DNA of 64,000 nt from Bog-473 sp963753115 (GTDB lineage Bacteria > Actinomycetota > Acidimicrobiia > Acidimicrobiales > RAAP-2), in assembly GCA_963753115.1 (NCBI GenBank), contig CAVWBB010000034.1, positions 54,576 through 118,575 on the forward strand. The letters are read 5' to 3'. Shown in pieces: positions 1 through 8,036 of this stretch. Within the stretch, counting starts at the first letter, position 1, and every line of letters begins with the position of its first letter. The notes beneath the pieces are model-generated. The model did not search any database. It was given only the letters and a program-made list of their open reading frames with translations, and was not told the DNA's origin. The translations under genes were made by a program, and so were the position numbers.

Positions 1-2057
1 GCCACCTCCGTGTCGACCGCCGAGTGGGAGACCTGTTGGGCCAGATCGGCCACGGATTTCATCGTCCGGACGAAGTCCCCCGGTGCCAGCTCGCCGACGT
101 CCCGGGCCGCCACCCCGAGAGCCGTGGAGAACGAGGCTCCCCTGGCCCAGGAGGCCACCGAGGTGGCCAGGCCGGGGGCCGGCTGGCGGGTGCGGGGCAC
201 GTGGTGCATCTCCTCAATGGCCCGGATGCGCTCGGCCAGGGACACCAGGGCGTCGCCACGCCACGCCAACTCGGCACGGCGCTTGTCGCCCAGCCGGTCC
301 TGCAGGGCGCGGCGTGGCTTCCCCCGTCGCGGGCCCTGCTGGCCCGGGACACGGCGGGCCCGGCGCGGTTCGAACACGACGGACGAGAGGACCCCGGCCA
401 GCACGGCCGGCTCGGCGCCGGCCAGGACGTCGGCCCCCAGGGCCTCGGCCAGGAGGAGATCGGCCTCGTGGTAGATGCGGGAGAGGCGGTGGCCCGCCGG
501 CGTCAGGTCCCAGCCCTCGAGGTACCCGGTCTGCTCCAGGACGGCGACCCGATGGCCGAGCTGCAGCAGCAGGAGGTCCGGCTTGCGGGCCTGCCACTGG
601 GCGAAGGAGCGCTGCAGCACGGCCTCGGCCGTGTTCCGGTCGAACCGCGCCACCAGGTTGACCGCGAGGTTGTAGGTGGGGCGGAAGGCCGACCGCAGGT
701 CGGGCGGCGGGGCCGACGCCACCCGGGCGGACTCGGCGAAGGTGGTCTCGCTCGACCAGGCGACGACGGCGTGGCCCTCCTCGTCCAGTCCCCGGCGCCC
801 GGCCCGCCCCGTGAGCTGCAGGTACTCCCCCGAGGTGAGCGTGGCCCGGCCGGAGCCGCCGTACTTGGTGAAGCGCTCAATGACGACAGAACGGGCCGGC
901 ATGTTGATCCCCAGCGACAGGGTCTCGGTGGCGAAGACGACCTTGAGCAATCCGGCGGCAAAGCACTCCTCCACCGTCTCGCGGAAGACGGGGACGAGCC
1001 CGGCGTGGTGCGCCGCCACGCCCCGCTCCAGGCCTTCGAGCCACTCGTCGTAGCCGAGGACCCCGAGGTCGTCGTCGTCGAGCGATTCGACGCGGCGATC
1101 GACCACGGCGCGGATGGCGGAGCGCTCCGCCGCGTCGGTGAGACGCACGCCGTCGCGCACGACCTGATGGACCGCGTCGTCGCAGGCCGCCCGGCTGAAG
1201 ATGAAGACGATGGCCGGCAGCATCTCGAGCCGGCCGAGCTCCTCGACCATCTCGGTGCGCCGGGGGGCGCGAAAGGGCAGGCGTGGCCCCCTCCCCCGCC
1301 CCTGCCAATGGGCAGACCGCGTCGACTGCAGGGCTCGCCGCACCGCCTGGTCGATGCGCAGCCCCTCGCCTCCGGGCTGCCCGTTGTCCTGCAGGAGCGG
1401 GCACAGCTGGACTTCTTCGTCCTCGCGTCGGTAGACCGCGAAGTGGTGGCGCAGCACGATCGGCCGGTGCCGCTCCACGATCACCGCCGTGTCGCCGCGC
1501 ACGGAACGAAGCCAGCCCCCAAGCTCGTTGGCGTTGTTGACGGTGGCCGAGAGGCAGACAAAACGAACCTCGGCCGGGCAGAGCACGAGGACCTCCTCCC
1601 ACACCCCGCCCCGGTACGGGTCCTGAATGAAGTGGACTTCGTCGAGGATCACGGTGTGCAGTCCCTCGAGGAGGTCGGATCCGGCCAGCAGCATGTTGCG
1701 GAGCACCTCGGTCGTCATGACGACGACCGGTGCCCTCGGGCGCAGCGTGGTGTCGCCGGTCAGCAGCCCGACATGCTCCTCGCCGTAAGAAGCGACCAAT
1801 TCCCCGTATTTCTGGTTCGAAAGGGCTTTCAACGGCGTCGTGTAGAAGGCCTTGCCACCGGCCGACAGGGCCCGGTGCACGGCGTAGGCCGCCACCAGCG
1901 TCTTGCCCGACCCCGTGGGGGCGGACACCAACACCGAGTGGCCCGAGTCCAGGGACTCGAACGCCTCATGTTGGAATTCGTCGAGCGCGAATGGGAGGTC
2001 GGCCTCGAATTCCGCCGCCCCGGCCGTCTCTGGGACGGGCCATGGGAACGCGGTCAA
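1..2057 (-). CDS. helY: HelY-type DEVH-box superfamily 2 RNA/DNA helicase (3' end cut by window edge)
   Basis: ATP-dependent superfamily 2 helicase of the Ski2/Mtr4/HelY group. The frame is open from a TTG at 2057 to the window edge, about 685 residues; family members are near 900, so the C-terminus is missing. Walker A (APTGSGKT) lies near residues 46-53 and the DEVH box near 139-142. A motif III-like LSATVNN and motif VI-like QLTGRAGRRG follow. The TTG overlaps the tatC stop by 4 nt (TTGA), which supports this start and translational coupling. The order tatA/B, tatC, helY next to the pupylation genes matches Mycobacterium tuberculosis. The substrate in the cell is not evident from sequence. 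A long plus-strand ORF over the same bases is a codon-bias shadow. Confidence 0.9.
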   Translation of the reverse strand, partial: MTAFPWPVPETAGAAEFEADLPFALDEFQHEAFESLDSGHSVLVSAPTGSGKTLVAAYAVHRALSAGGKAFYTTPLKALSNQKYGELVASYGEEHVGLLTGDTTLRPRAPVVVMTTEVLRNMLLAGSDLLEGLHTVILDEVHFIQDPYRGGVWEEVLVLCPAEVRFVCLSATVNNANELGGWLRSVRGDTAVIVERHRPIVLRHHFAVYRREDEEVQLCPLLQDNGQPGGEGLRIDQAVRRALQSTRSAHWQGRGRGPRLPFRAPRRTEMVEELGRLEMLPAIVFIFSRAACDDAVHQVVRDGVRLTDAAERSAIRAVVDRRVESLDDDDLGVLGYDEWLEGLERGVAAHHAGLVPVFRETVEECFAAGLLKVVFATETLSLGINMPARSVVIERFTKYGGSGRATLTSGEYLQLTGRAGRRGLDEEGHAVVAWSSETTFAESARVASAPPPDLRSAFRPTYNLAVNLVARFDRNTAEAVLQRSFAQWQARKPDLLLLQLGHRVAVLEQTGYLEGWDLTPAGHRLSRIYHEADLLLAEALGADVLAGAEPAVLAGVLSSVVFEPRRARRVPGQQGPRRGKPRRALQDRLGDKRRAELAWRGDALVSLAERIRAIEEMHHVPRTRQPAPGLATSVASWARGASFSTALGVAARDVGELAPGDFVRTMKSVADLAQQVSHSAVDTEV

Positions 2058-2860
2058 CGGCCGAGCAGCTTCCCGATGCCGATGGAGAGGAAATAGAAGA
2101 TGATGAGCGGGCCGGCGAGCGCGAACATGGAGAAGGGGTCCGAGCTCGGGGTGAAGACGGCGGCGATCACCACAATGATGATGACCGCCCAGCGCCAGGA
2201 GCGGAGAAGGCGCGCCGGTGTCACGACCCGCGCCAACTCGAGCGAAACCAGGACGACGGGGAACTCGAAGGTCAGGCCGAAGATCGTCATCATCAAGAGG
2301 ATCAGGCCCAGGTACGGGATGGGGTCGTAGATCGCCTGCAGGTTCGGGCCGCCGACGGACTTCAACCAGCCCAGCGCGTGCGGAAGCGTGACGTACGCCG
2401 TCAGCGCTCCGAGGAGGAACAGCACGAACGCACTCAGCACGAAGGGGATGGCGTACTTGCGCTCCGTCGCCTTGAGCCCAGGCGTGACGAAGCGCCAGAT
2501 CTGGAACAGGATCACCGGCGACGCGAGGACGAGGCCGCCGAAGAGCCCGATCTTCACGCGGAGCGAGAGGCCGTCGAGTGGCGAGGTGACGAAGAGCTGG
2601 CAGCTGCCGTTCGACGCGATGAGGAGCGACGAGGTTCCTTTGGCGGTGTGGTGCCGGGTCGACGCCTCGACGCTGCAGAGCGGATGCAGCAGGAAGTTGA
2701 GGATGGGTTCGTAGGCGATCACCGCGATCGTGGCCGCGACGACGAAGGCGATGGTGCAGATGATCACGCGACGCCGCAACTCGCCGAGGTGCTCCCCCAA
2801 TGTCATGTTGTCCGGCGTCGGACGGTTCTTCCATTTGCCCGTGAAGGGAAGCGTCACCAC
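2054..2860 (-). CDS. tatC: Sec-independent protein translocase TatC
   Basis: Integral membrane core of the twin-arginine translocase; TatC with TatB recognises the twin-arginine signal of folded substrates. The 268-residue product has the hallmark N-terminal stretch LGEHLGELRRRV (about residues 21-32), followed by the usual series of about six hydrophobic segments, and matches family length. The gene follows the TatA/B-type gene by 10 nt and overlaps helY by 4 nt, so it sits inside one operon. An alternative start at Met19, just before the conserved LGEHL stretch, cannot be excluded. Confident family call. Confidence 0.93.
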   Translation of the reverse strand: MVTLPFTGKWKNRPTPDNMTLGEHLGELRRRVIICTIAFVVAATIAVIAYEPILNFLLHPLCSVEASTRHHTAKGTSSLLIASNGSCQLFVTSPLDGLSLRVKIGLFGGLVLASPVILFQIWRFVTPGLKATERKYAIPFVLSAFVLFLLGALTAYVTLPHALGWLKSVGGPNLQAIYDPIPYLGLILLMMTIFGLTFEFPVVLVSLELARVVTPARLLRSWRWAVIIIVVIAAVFTPSSDPFSMFALAGPLIIFYFLSIGIGKLLGR

Positions 2861-2870
2861 GGTCGTGTGC

Positions 2871-3407
2871 TCAGTTCAGGGTCGGGTCGGCCGGGACGAC
2901 CGCGCCGGAAGGCTGGGAGGTGGTGCTGGGACGGTCGGCGCGAACGGGCGCCGGTGTCGGCTTGTTCGTCGGTGTCGGTGTCGGTGTCGGCGTCGACGGG
3001 GCCCGGGGCGTCGTGGCAGTCGGCTCCGCCGACTCGGCGTCCGCCTCGGCGTCCGCCTCAGCTGCAGCGGTGGGCGCGACGTTGCCGTTCGTCGACGCCG
3101 GCGTCGCCCCGTCCTCGTCCAGCGTCGGGGGTTGGAACGACCCGTCCGGCGGCTCCTCGTCGGAGGACATGTTCGACAGGTGGTTGAGCAGCGCGGACGG
3201 GGAACGGGCCAGCCGCGCGATCTCCGAGGTCGGGGGCAGGTCCGGCATGGTGTTGCGCACCTCGGACTCCATCCGGTGCCGGAATTCGTTGAAGGAACGC
3301 CAGGCACCCCCGAGTTGCCGGGCCACCTGGGGCAGGCGGTCGGGGCCCAGCAGGATGATGGCGACCACGCCGATCACGAGCAGCTTGCCTGGGTCGAGAT
3401 TGAACAT
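2871..3407 (-). CDS. TatA/TatB-family twin-arginine translocase subunit, TatB-like
   Basis: Single-span translocase subunit that works with TatC. The first 22 residues (MFNLDPGKLLVIGVVAIILL) form the membrane helix, followed by the hinge GPDRLP and an amphipathic helix (VARQLGGAWRSFNEFRHRME). GPxxLP at the hinge is the TatB form, whereas TatA usually carries FG-xx-L, so I call it TatB-like although the syntenic mycobacterial gene is named tatA. From about residue 80 the protein is low complexity, rich in Ala, Pro, Thr and Ser, including a TPTPTPT run coded by a 6-bp repeat. It lies 22 nt after pafA and 10 nt before tatC. Confidence 0.85.
   Translation of the reverse strand: MFNLDPGKLLVIGVVAIILLGPDRLPQVARQLGGAWRSFNEFRHRMESEVRNTMPDLPPTSEIARLARSPSALLNHLSNMSSDEEPPDGSFQPPTLDEDGATPASTNGNVAPTAAAEADAEADAESAEPTATTPRAPSTPTPTPTPTNKPTPAPVRADRPSTTSQPSGAVVPADPTLN
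2971..2994. repeat. 6-bp microsatellite in the TatB-like gene
   Basis: Four tandem copies of GGTGTC (the last is GGCGTC) on the plus strand encode the Thr-Pro run in the disordered tail of the TatB-like protein. Copy number could change in steps of two residues without breaking the frame. Confidence 0.8.
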
Positions 3408-3429
3408 GTGCCTTCACTCTACGGTGCCG

Positions 3430-4788
3430 CTACAAGGACTGGATGAGCCGCTCTACCCGTTCATCGTGCGATTTGAACGGGTCTTTCAGGAGCACGGTGC
3501 GTTGGGCCTGGTCGTTCAGCTTGAGGTGGACCCAGTCCACCGTGAAGTCGCGCCGGCGCTCCTTGGCGCGCTTGACGAAGGCGCCCCGGAGCCTGGCCCG
3601 GGTCGTCTCCGGTGGCTTCGTCATCGCCTCGGTGATGGCCTCGTCCGTGCACGTCCGGTCCATCTCGTCGCGCTGCTGCAACTTGTAGAACAGGCCGCGG
3701 CTGCGATCGACGTCGTGGTACATGAGGTCGATCATCGCCACCTTGGGGTGCGAGAGCGGCACGTCGTGGCGCGCCCGCATCTGTTCGACGAGACGGTGCT
3801 TGGCCACCCAGTCGCACTCGCGCCACAGGGACGTCGGGTCGGCCTCCAGGCCCTTGAGGCAGTGCTCCCACATGTCCAGGGCGCGGTCCTCTTCGGGCGA
3901 CAGCCCACGCCGGTCGCGGAACTTGATGGCGCGCTCGAGGTACTCGGTCTGAATGTCCAACGCCCGCATCTCGCGTCCGTTGGCCAGGCGCACACGGCGC
4001 TGGCACGTGATGTCGTGGCTGATCTCCCGGATGGCCCGGATGGGGTTCTCCAAGGTGAGGTCGCGCAACACCGTCGAGGAGTCCTCCAGCATGGCCAGGA
4101 GGATCGACGTCGTGCCGATCTTGAGGAAGGTGGCGTACTCGCTCATGTTGGAGTCGCCGACGATCACGTGCAGACGGCGGAAGCGCTCGGCGTCGGCGTG
4201 CGGCTCGTCCCGCGTGTTGATGATGGGCCGGCTGCGGGTGGTGGCCGAGGAGACGCCCTCCCAGATGTGCTCGGCGCGCTGGCTCAGGCAGAAGACGGCT
4301 CCCCGGGCCGTCTGCAGGACCTTCCCGGCACCGGCGTAGATCTGGCGCGAGACGAGGAACGGGATGAGCACCTCGGTGTAACGGTTGAACTCGTCGTTTC
4401 GTTCGGTCAGATAATTCTCGTGGCACCCGTAGGAGTTGCCGACCGAGTCGGTGTTGTTCTTGAAGAGGTAGACCTCGCCGCGGATGCCCTCCTCGCGCAG
4501 GCGGGCCTGCGCGCCCGTGACGAGCTGGGCCAGGATCCACTCCCCCGCCTTGTCGTGCACGACGACGTCACTGATCTTGTCGCACTCGGGGGTGGCGTAC
4601 TCGGGGTGGCTCCCCACGTCGAGATACAACCGGGCGCCGTTCTCCAAGAAGACGTTGGACGAGCGCCCCCACGAGACCACGCGCCGGAAGAGGTAGCGCG
4701 CCACTTCGTCGGGGCTGAGGCGACGCTGCCCGCGCAGCGTGAAGGTCACTCCGTATTCGTTCTCGATCCCGAAGATCCGACGCTCCAC
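3430..4788 (-). CDS. pafA: Pup-protein ligase PafA
   Basis: Carboxylate-amine ligase that phosphorylates the C-terminal Glu of Pup and joins it to lysines of target proteins. The product is 452 residues from the GTG at 4788, the same length I recall for M. tuberculosis PafA; the longer in-frame ATG at 4983 would add 65 unrelated residues and overlap prcA. Conserved blocks include GIENEYGVTF at the N-terminus, RYLFRRVVSWGRSSNVF, the metal/nucleotide region KNNTDSVGNSYGCHENY, INTRDEPHADAERFRRLHVI, and the tail VDWVHLKLNDQAQRTV. It lacks the extra N-terminal loop seen in Dop. It lies 20 nt downstream of prcA in the same operon. Confidence 0.96.
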   Translation of the reverse strand: MERRIFGIENEYGVTFTLRGQRRLSPDEVARYLFRRVVSWGRSSNVFLENGARLYLDVGSHPEYATPECDKISDVVVHDKAGEWILAQLVTGAQARLREEGIRGEVYLFKNNTDSVGNSYGCHENYLTERNDEFNRYTEVLIPFLVSRQIYAGAGKVLQTARGAVFCLSQRAEHIWEGVSSATTRSRPIINTRDEPHADAERFRRLHVIVGDSNMSEYATFLKIGTTSILLAMLEDSSTVLRDLTLENPIRAIREISHDITCQRRVRLANGREMRALDIQTEYLERAIKFRDRRGLSPEEDRALDMWEHCLKGLEADPTSLWRECDWVAKHRLVEQMRARHDVPLSHPKVAMIDLMYHDVDRSRGLFYKLQQRDEMDRTCTDEAITEAMTKPPETTRARLRGAFVKRAKERRRDFTVDWVHLKLNDQAQRTVLLKDPFKSHDERVERLIQSL

Positions 4789-4808
4789 CAGGCCAACCGT
4801 ACAGCCGC

Positions 4809-5483
4809 CTATGCCAGGAGCTGTGCCAGCTCCTCCTCCTCGATGCGCCGGAAGGTGCGGCGGCCGTTTCCCCTGCTGAGAATGGCCACTTCCAGGTCGC
4901 CGGCCGCCAACGTGCGGTCCGGTCCGGCCAGCGCGGCCGTCGCCGCCTTCACGGCAGTGGCCAGGTCCCAATCGGGCTGCCACGCTGCCCCGACGCGCTC
5001 GTTGATGGTCTCGGCGTCGCCGCCGAGCACCGCAAAACGGTCCTCGTCGGTGATCGTGCCCTCGTAGGCGATGTGGTACAGCTGGCTCTCACCTCCGCTG
5101 CCCAGCTCGGCCACGAGGATCTCGACTTCGAGCGGCTTCATCTCGTGGGTGAACACGTTGCCGAGATACTGCGCATAGAGGTTGGCGAGTGAACGGGCGT
5201 CGACGTCTTCGCGACTGTACGCGTACCCTTTCGTGTCGGCATGGCGAATACCGGCCACGCGGAGCTGGTCGTACTCGTTGTACTTGCCGACGCCCCCGAA
5301 GGCGATGTGGTCGTAGATCTCGCTGATCTTGTGCAGGGTGCGCGACGGGTTCTCGGCGACGATGGCGATGCCCACGTCATAGGTCGTGGCGACCAGCGAG
5401 CGGCCACGGGCGATGCCCTTCTGGGCGTACTCGGCCCGGTCCTTCATCACCTGCTCGGGTGCGACGTAGTAGGGCATGCTCAT
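4809..5483 (-). CDS. prcA: Proteasome subunit alpha
   Basis: Alpha-ring subunit of the bacterial 20S proteasome; the rings gate the chamber and dock the ARC/Mpa ATPase. At 224 residues it begins MSMPYYVAPEQVMKDRAEYA, the typical gating N-terminus, followed by the alpha-subunit helix H0 region and GIAIVAENPSRTLHKISEIYD. The ATG at 5483 overlaps the prcB stop by 4 nt (ATGA), so alpha and beta subunits are probably translated in a fixed ratio. It is close to typical actinobacterial PrcA but with a shorter acidic C-terminal tail. Confidence 0.96.
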   Translation of the reverse strand: MSMPYYVAPEQVMKDRAEYAQKGIARGRSLVATTYDVGIAIVAENPSRTLHKISEIYDHIAFGGVGKYNEYDQLRVAGIRHADTKGYAYSREDVDARSLANLYAQYLGNVFTHEMKPLEVEILVAELGSGGESQLYHIAYEGTITDEDRFAVLGGDAETINERVGAAWQPDWDLATAVKAATAALAGPDRTLAAGDLEVAILSRGNGRRTFRRIEEEELAQLLA

Positions 5484-6283
5484 TGGGCACGCTCCGCCTG
5501 CCTGCGGGCGATCAGGGCGCCGAAGCGTTCGGCCACCTCGTCCTCGGGCACCTCGCGGTACCCCGCGGTGTCGACCACGGCGATGATCGGGTAGATGCCG
5601 CGCACCAGGTCGGGACCGCCGGTGGCGGAGTCCTCGTCGGCGGCGTCGTAGAGCGACTGGATCGCCAGGTCGACCGCCTCGTCCCGGGTCATCCCCTCCC
5701 GCCAGCCGAGCTTGATGGTGCTGCGGGCGTCGCGCCCGCCCGAGCCGGTGGCCTGGAAGTCGGTGTCCTCGTAGTGGCCGCCCGTGACGTCGTAATTGAA
5801 GATGCGGCCCAGGTCCCGGGTGGTGTCGAACCCGGCGAAGAGCGGGACGACCGCGAGGCCCTGCATGGCCAGGGGCAGGTGCTGGCGGACCATCTGGGCC
5901 AGCTGGTTGGCCTTGCCCTCCAGGGAGAGCGTTGCGCCCTCGACCTTCTCGTAGTGCTCGAGCTGGACCTGGAACAACCGCACCATCTCGATCGCCATGC
6001 CTGCCGTGCCTGCAATGGCCACCGCGGAATAGCGGTCGGCCGGGAAGACCTTCTGCATGGCGTGGTGGGCGATGATGTTGCCCGCCGTGGCGCGGCGGTC
6101 ACCGGCCATCACCACGCCATCGGCGTAGCGCAGGGCCACCACGGTGGTGCCGTGCGGGGCCTGCACCGGCGTCAACGCGTCGAGGGCGCGTGCGGGCGCA
6201 TCGGCCTGGCCAGTCGTCAGCCGCAGGAGGCCGACGAAGTCCGGGCCCGGATCACGTTCCGGGGGAAACAGCGGGAGCGCCAC
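5480..6283 (-). CDS. prcB: Proteasome subunit beta (Ntn hydrolase)
   Basis: Catalytic subunit of the 20S proteasome. The 267-residue precursor carries a propeptide of about 45 residues. The junction HG-TTVVAL puts the catalytic N-terminal threonine at residue 46 after autocleavage. The motif YADGVVMAGDRRAT follows directly, with the Asp/Arg/Lys environment of Ntn hydrolases, and GSGGRDARSTIK is the conserved C-terminal block. The gene starts 6 nt after pup and overlaps prcA by 4 nt. Confidence 0.97.
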   Translation of the reverse strand: MALPLFPPERDPGPDFVGLLRLTTGQADAPARALDALTPVQAPHGTTVVALRYADGVVMAGDRRATAGNIIAHHAMQKVFPADRYSAVAIAGTAGMAIEMVRLFQVQLEHYEKVEGATLSLEGKANQLAQMVRQHLPLAMQGLAVVPLFAGFDTTRDLGRIFNYDVTGGHYEDTDFQATGSGGRDARSTIKLGWREGMTRDEAVDLAIQSLYDAADEDSATGGPDLVRGIYPIIAVVDTAGYREVPEDEVAERFGALIARRQAERAQ

Positions 6284-6289
6284 GGGGGG

Positions 6290-6496
6290 CTACTGCCCGC
6301 CCTTTTGCACATAGTTCCGCACGAATTCCTCGGCGTTGTCCTCCAGCACCTCGTCGATCTCGTCGAGGAGGTCGTCGAGCTCGGCCTTGATCTTGTCGCC
6401 GCGCTCGGTGCTGGCCGGCGCGGCCTCTTCGACCTCGGTTTCGGCCTCGGTCGACCGCGCACCCGAGCCCTTCCTCTTCTGCTCTTGTTCTGCCAT
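6290..6496 (-). CDS. pup: Prokaryotic ubiquitin-like protein Pup
   Basis: Intrinsically disordered tag that marks proteins for the proteasome. The protein has 68 residues, an acidic C-terminal half predicted to form the helix that binds the coiled coil of ARC (DKIKAELDDLLDEIDEVLED), and ends in GGQ. A C-terminal Gln rather than Glu means the tag must be deamidated by Dop before PafA can use it; this is known for the family. It lies between dop (39 nt upstream) and prcB (6 nt downstream). Confidence 0.97.
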   Translation of the reverse strand: MAEQEQKRKGSGARSTEAETEVEEAAPASTERGDKIKAELDDLLDEIDEVLEDNAEEFVRNYVQKGGQ

Positions 6497-6535
6497 CGTT
6501 CCGCTTCCCCGTCCTGTGGTGCGTGCGTTCTTCGC

Positions 6536-8030
6536 CTAAGAGTTCAGCCGGTTGAGCAGGTCCGCCGGTCCTGTGCTCTGTGCCAGGAGATCGCCGGTGT
6601 GCTCGGCTGTTCCCTTGAGGGGGTCCATCATAGGGACGCGCCGCAACGGGTCTGCGCCGATGTCGAAGACCAGAGAATCCCAGTTGGCGGTCACGACGGC
6701 GTCGGGCCACCGGGCCAGGCATTTGCCGCGGAACCAGGCCCGGGTCCCGAGCGGGGGCTCCCCCACCGCGTGGGCCACCTGGGCCGGCGTCACCAGCGTC
6801 CGCATGTCCAGGCGCCGGAAGACCGATTTCTCCGGCCTGAGGTCGTGATATTGCAATGCCAGTGCAGCGATCCGGGGGTCCTTCCATCCGCACGAGTGCC
6901 TGTCCTGGTAGGCGAGGAGGAGCTCCCGCTTCGCGACCCAGTCCAAGGTGTCGGCCAACGTCGCCGGATCCGCCTCGAGGCCCGTGAGGACGGCCTCCCA
7001 GTGCTCCATGACCAGGGCACCGACCTCGCCGTCGTCCCCCAGGGCGGCCAGGCCCCATTCCTCGGCGTACTTGCGGGCGGCGCCGAAGATCTCCCACTGC
7101 ATCTCGAGGGCGGTGGCCGTCGACCCGTCGCTCAGGGCAAGCGGGCCGGGTCAGCGTGAGGTCGGCCGACACCTGGTGCAGCGCGCGCACCGGGTCGGCG
7201 AGCGAGAGGTCGCGCGTCGGGCCGGCGTCGTCCTCGACCATGGCCAGCACGATGGCGGTGCTGCCGACCTTGAGGAAGGTGGCGATCTCGGAGAGGTTGG
7301 CGTCCCCGACGATCACGTGCAAGCGGCGGAAGCGTTTCGGGTCGGCGTGCGGCTCGTCGCGCGTGTTGACGATGGGCCGCTTCAGCGTCGTCTCCAGCCC
7401 GACGATCTCCTCGAAGAACTCGGCCCGTTGCGACAGCTGGTACTCGACGGTGTCGGCGTCGAGCGCGGGCGTCTCGGTGCCGACCTTGCCCGAACCGGTG
7501 AAGAGCGTGCGCGACACGAAGTGCGGGACGACGCCCTCGATCACCTTGGCGAACGGAATGGCCCTGTCCATCATGTAGTTCTCGTGGCAGCCGTAGGAGT
7601 TGCCCTTGCCGTCCGAGTTGTTCTTGTGGACGATCGGCGCCGGCTGGTCAGGAATGCGCAGTGCGGCCGCCACCATGGAGCGCTTCAGCACCTCTTCGCC
7701 GGCCTTGTCGTAGATCAGGCACTCCAGGGGCGTCAGGCACTCGGGGCTCGAGTACTCGGGGTGGGCGTGGTCCACGTAGAAGCGGGCGCCGTTGGTGAGC
7801 ACCGTGTTGGCCAGGTGGGTCTCGACCATGGGGGCCAGCGAGCCCTCGCGGGCGAAGCCACGGGCGTCGTTCCCCGGGGTCTCGTCCTCGAAGTCCCAGC
7901 CGATCTGCTGCTCGACGTCCGCCGCATAGGCGTTGACGAGCACCGATGAGGCGGCGATGGGGTTCTGCTCCGGACCGGCCGAGTGGATGCCGTACTCGGT
8001 CTCGATGCCGCAGACCTTCGTGATGGCCAC
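6536..8030 (-). CDS. dop: Pup deamidase/depupylase Dop, interrupted by a frameshift
   Basis: Deamidates the C-terminal Gln of Pup and removes Pup from substrates. The N-terminal part from ATG 8030 shows GIETEYGIHS, the Dop-specific loop region absent from PafA (about residues 35-75), DHAHPEYSSPEC and KNNSDGKGNSYGCHENY. Near 7135-7150 the frame changes: the first frame ends with VSADLTLTRP, and the next frame resumes with LALSDGSTATALEMQWEIF and runs to the TAG at 6536. One extra base (or two missing) explains it. Restored length is about 498 residues, normal for Dop. Because Pup here ends in Gln and therefore needs Dop, a sequencing indel is likelier than true loss. The gene starts 6 nt after arc. 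Confidence 0.9.
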
Positions 8031-8036
8031 GATCTT

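Noticed and set aside
24..2096. 690-codon plus-strand ORF over helY
   Set aside because: It is the antisense shadow of the helicase; the minus frame contains Walker A, DEVH and further helicase motifs, and the plus frame has none.
4809..4840. Lack of a GQYL-type end on PrcA
   Set aside because: The docking tail belongs to the ATPase, and ARC here does end in GQYL, so this is not an anomaly.
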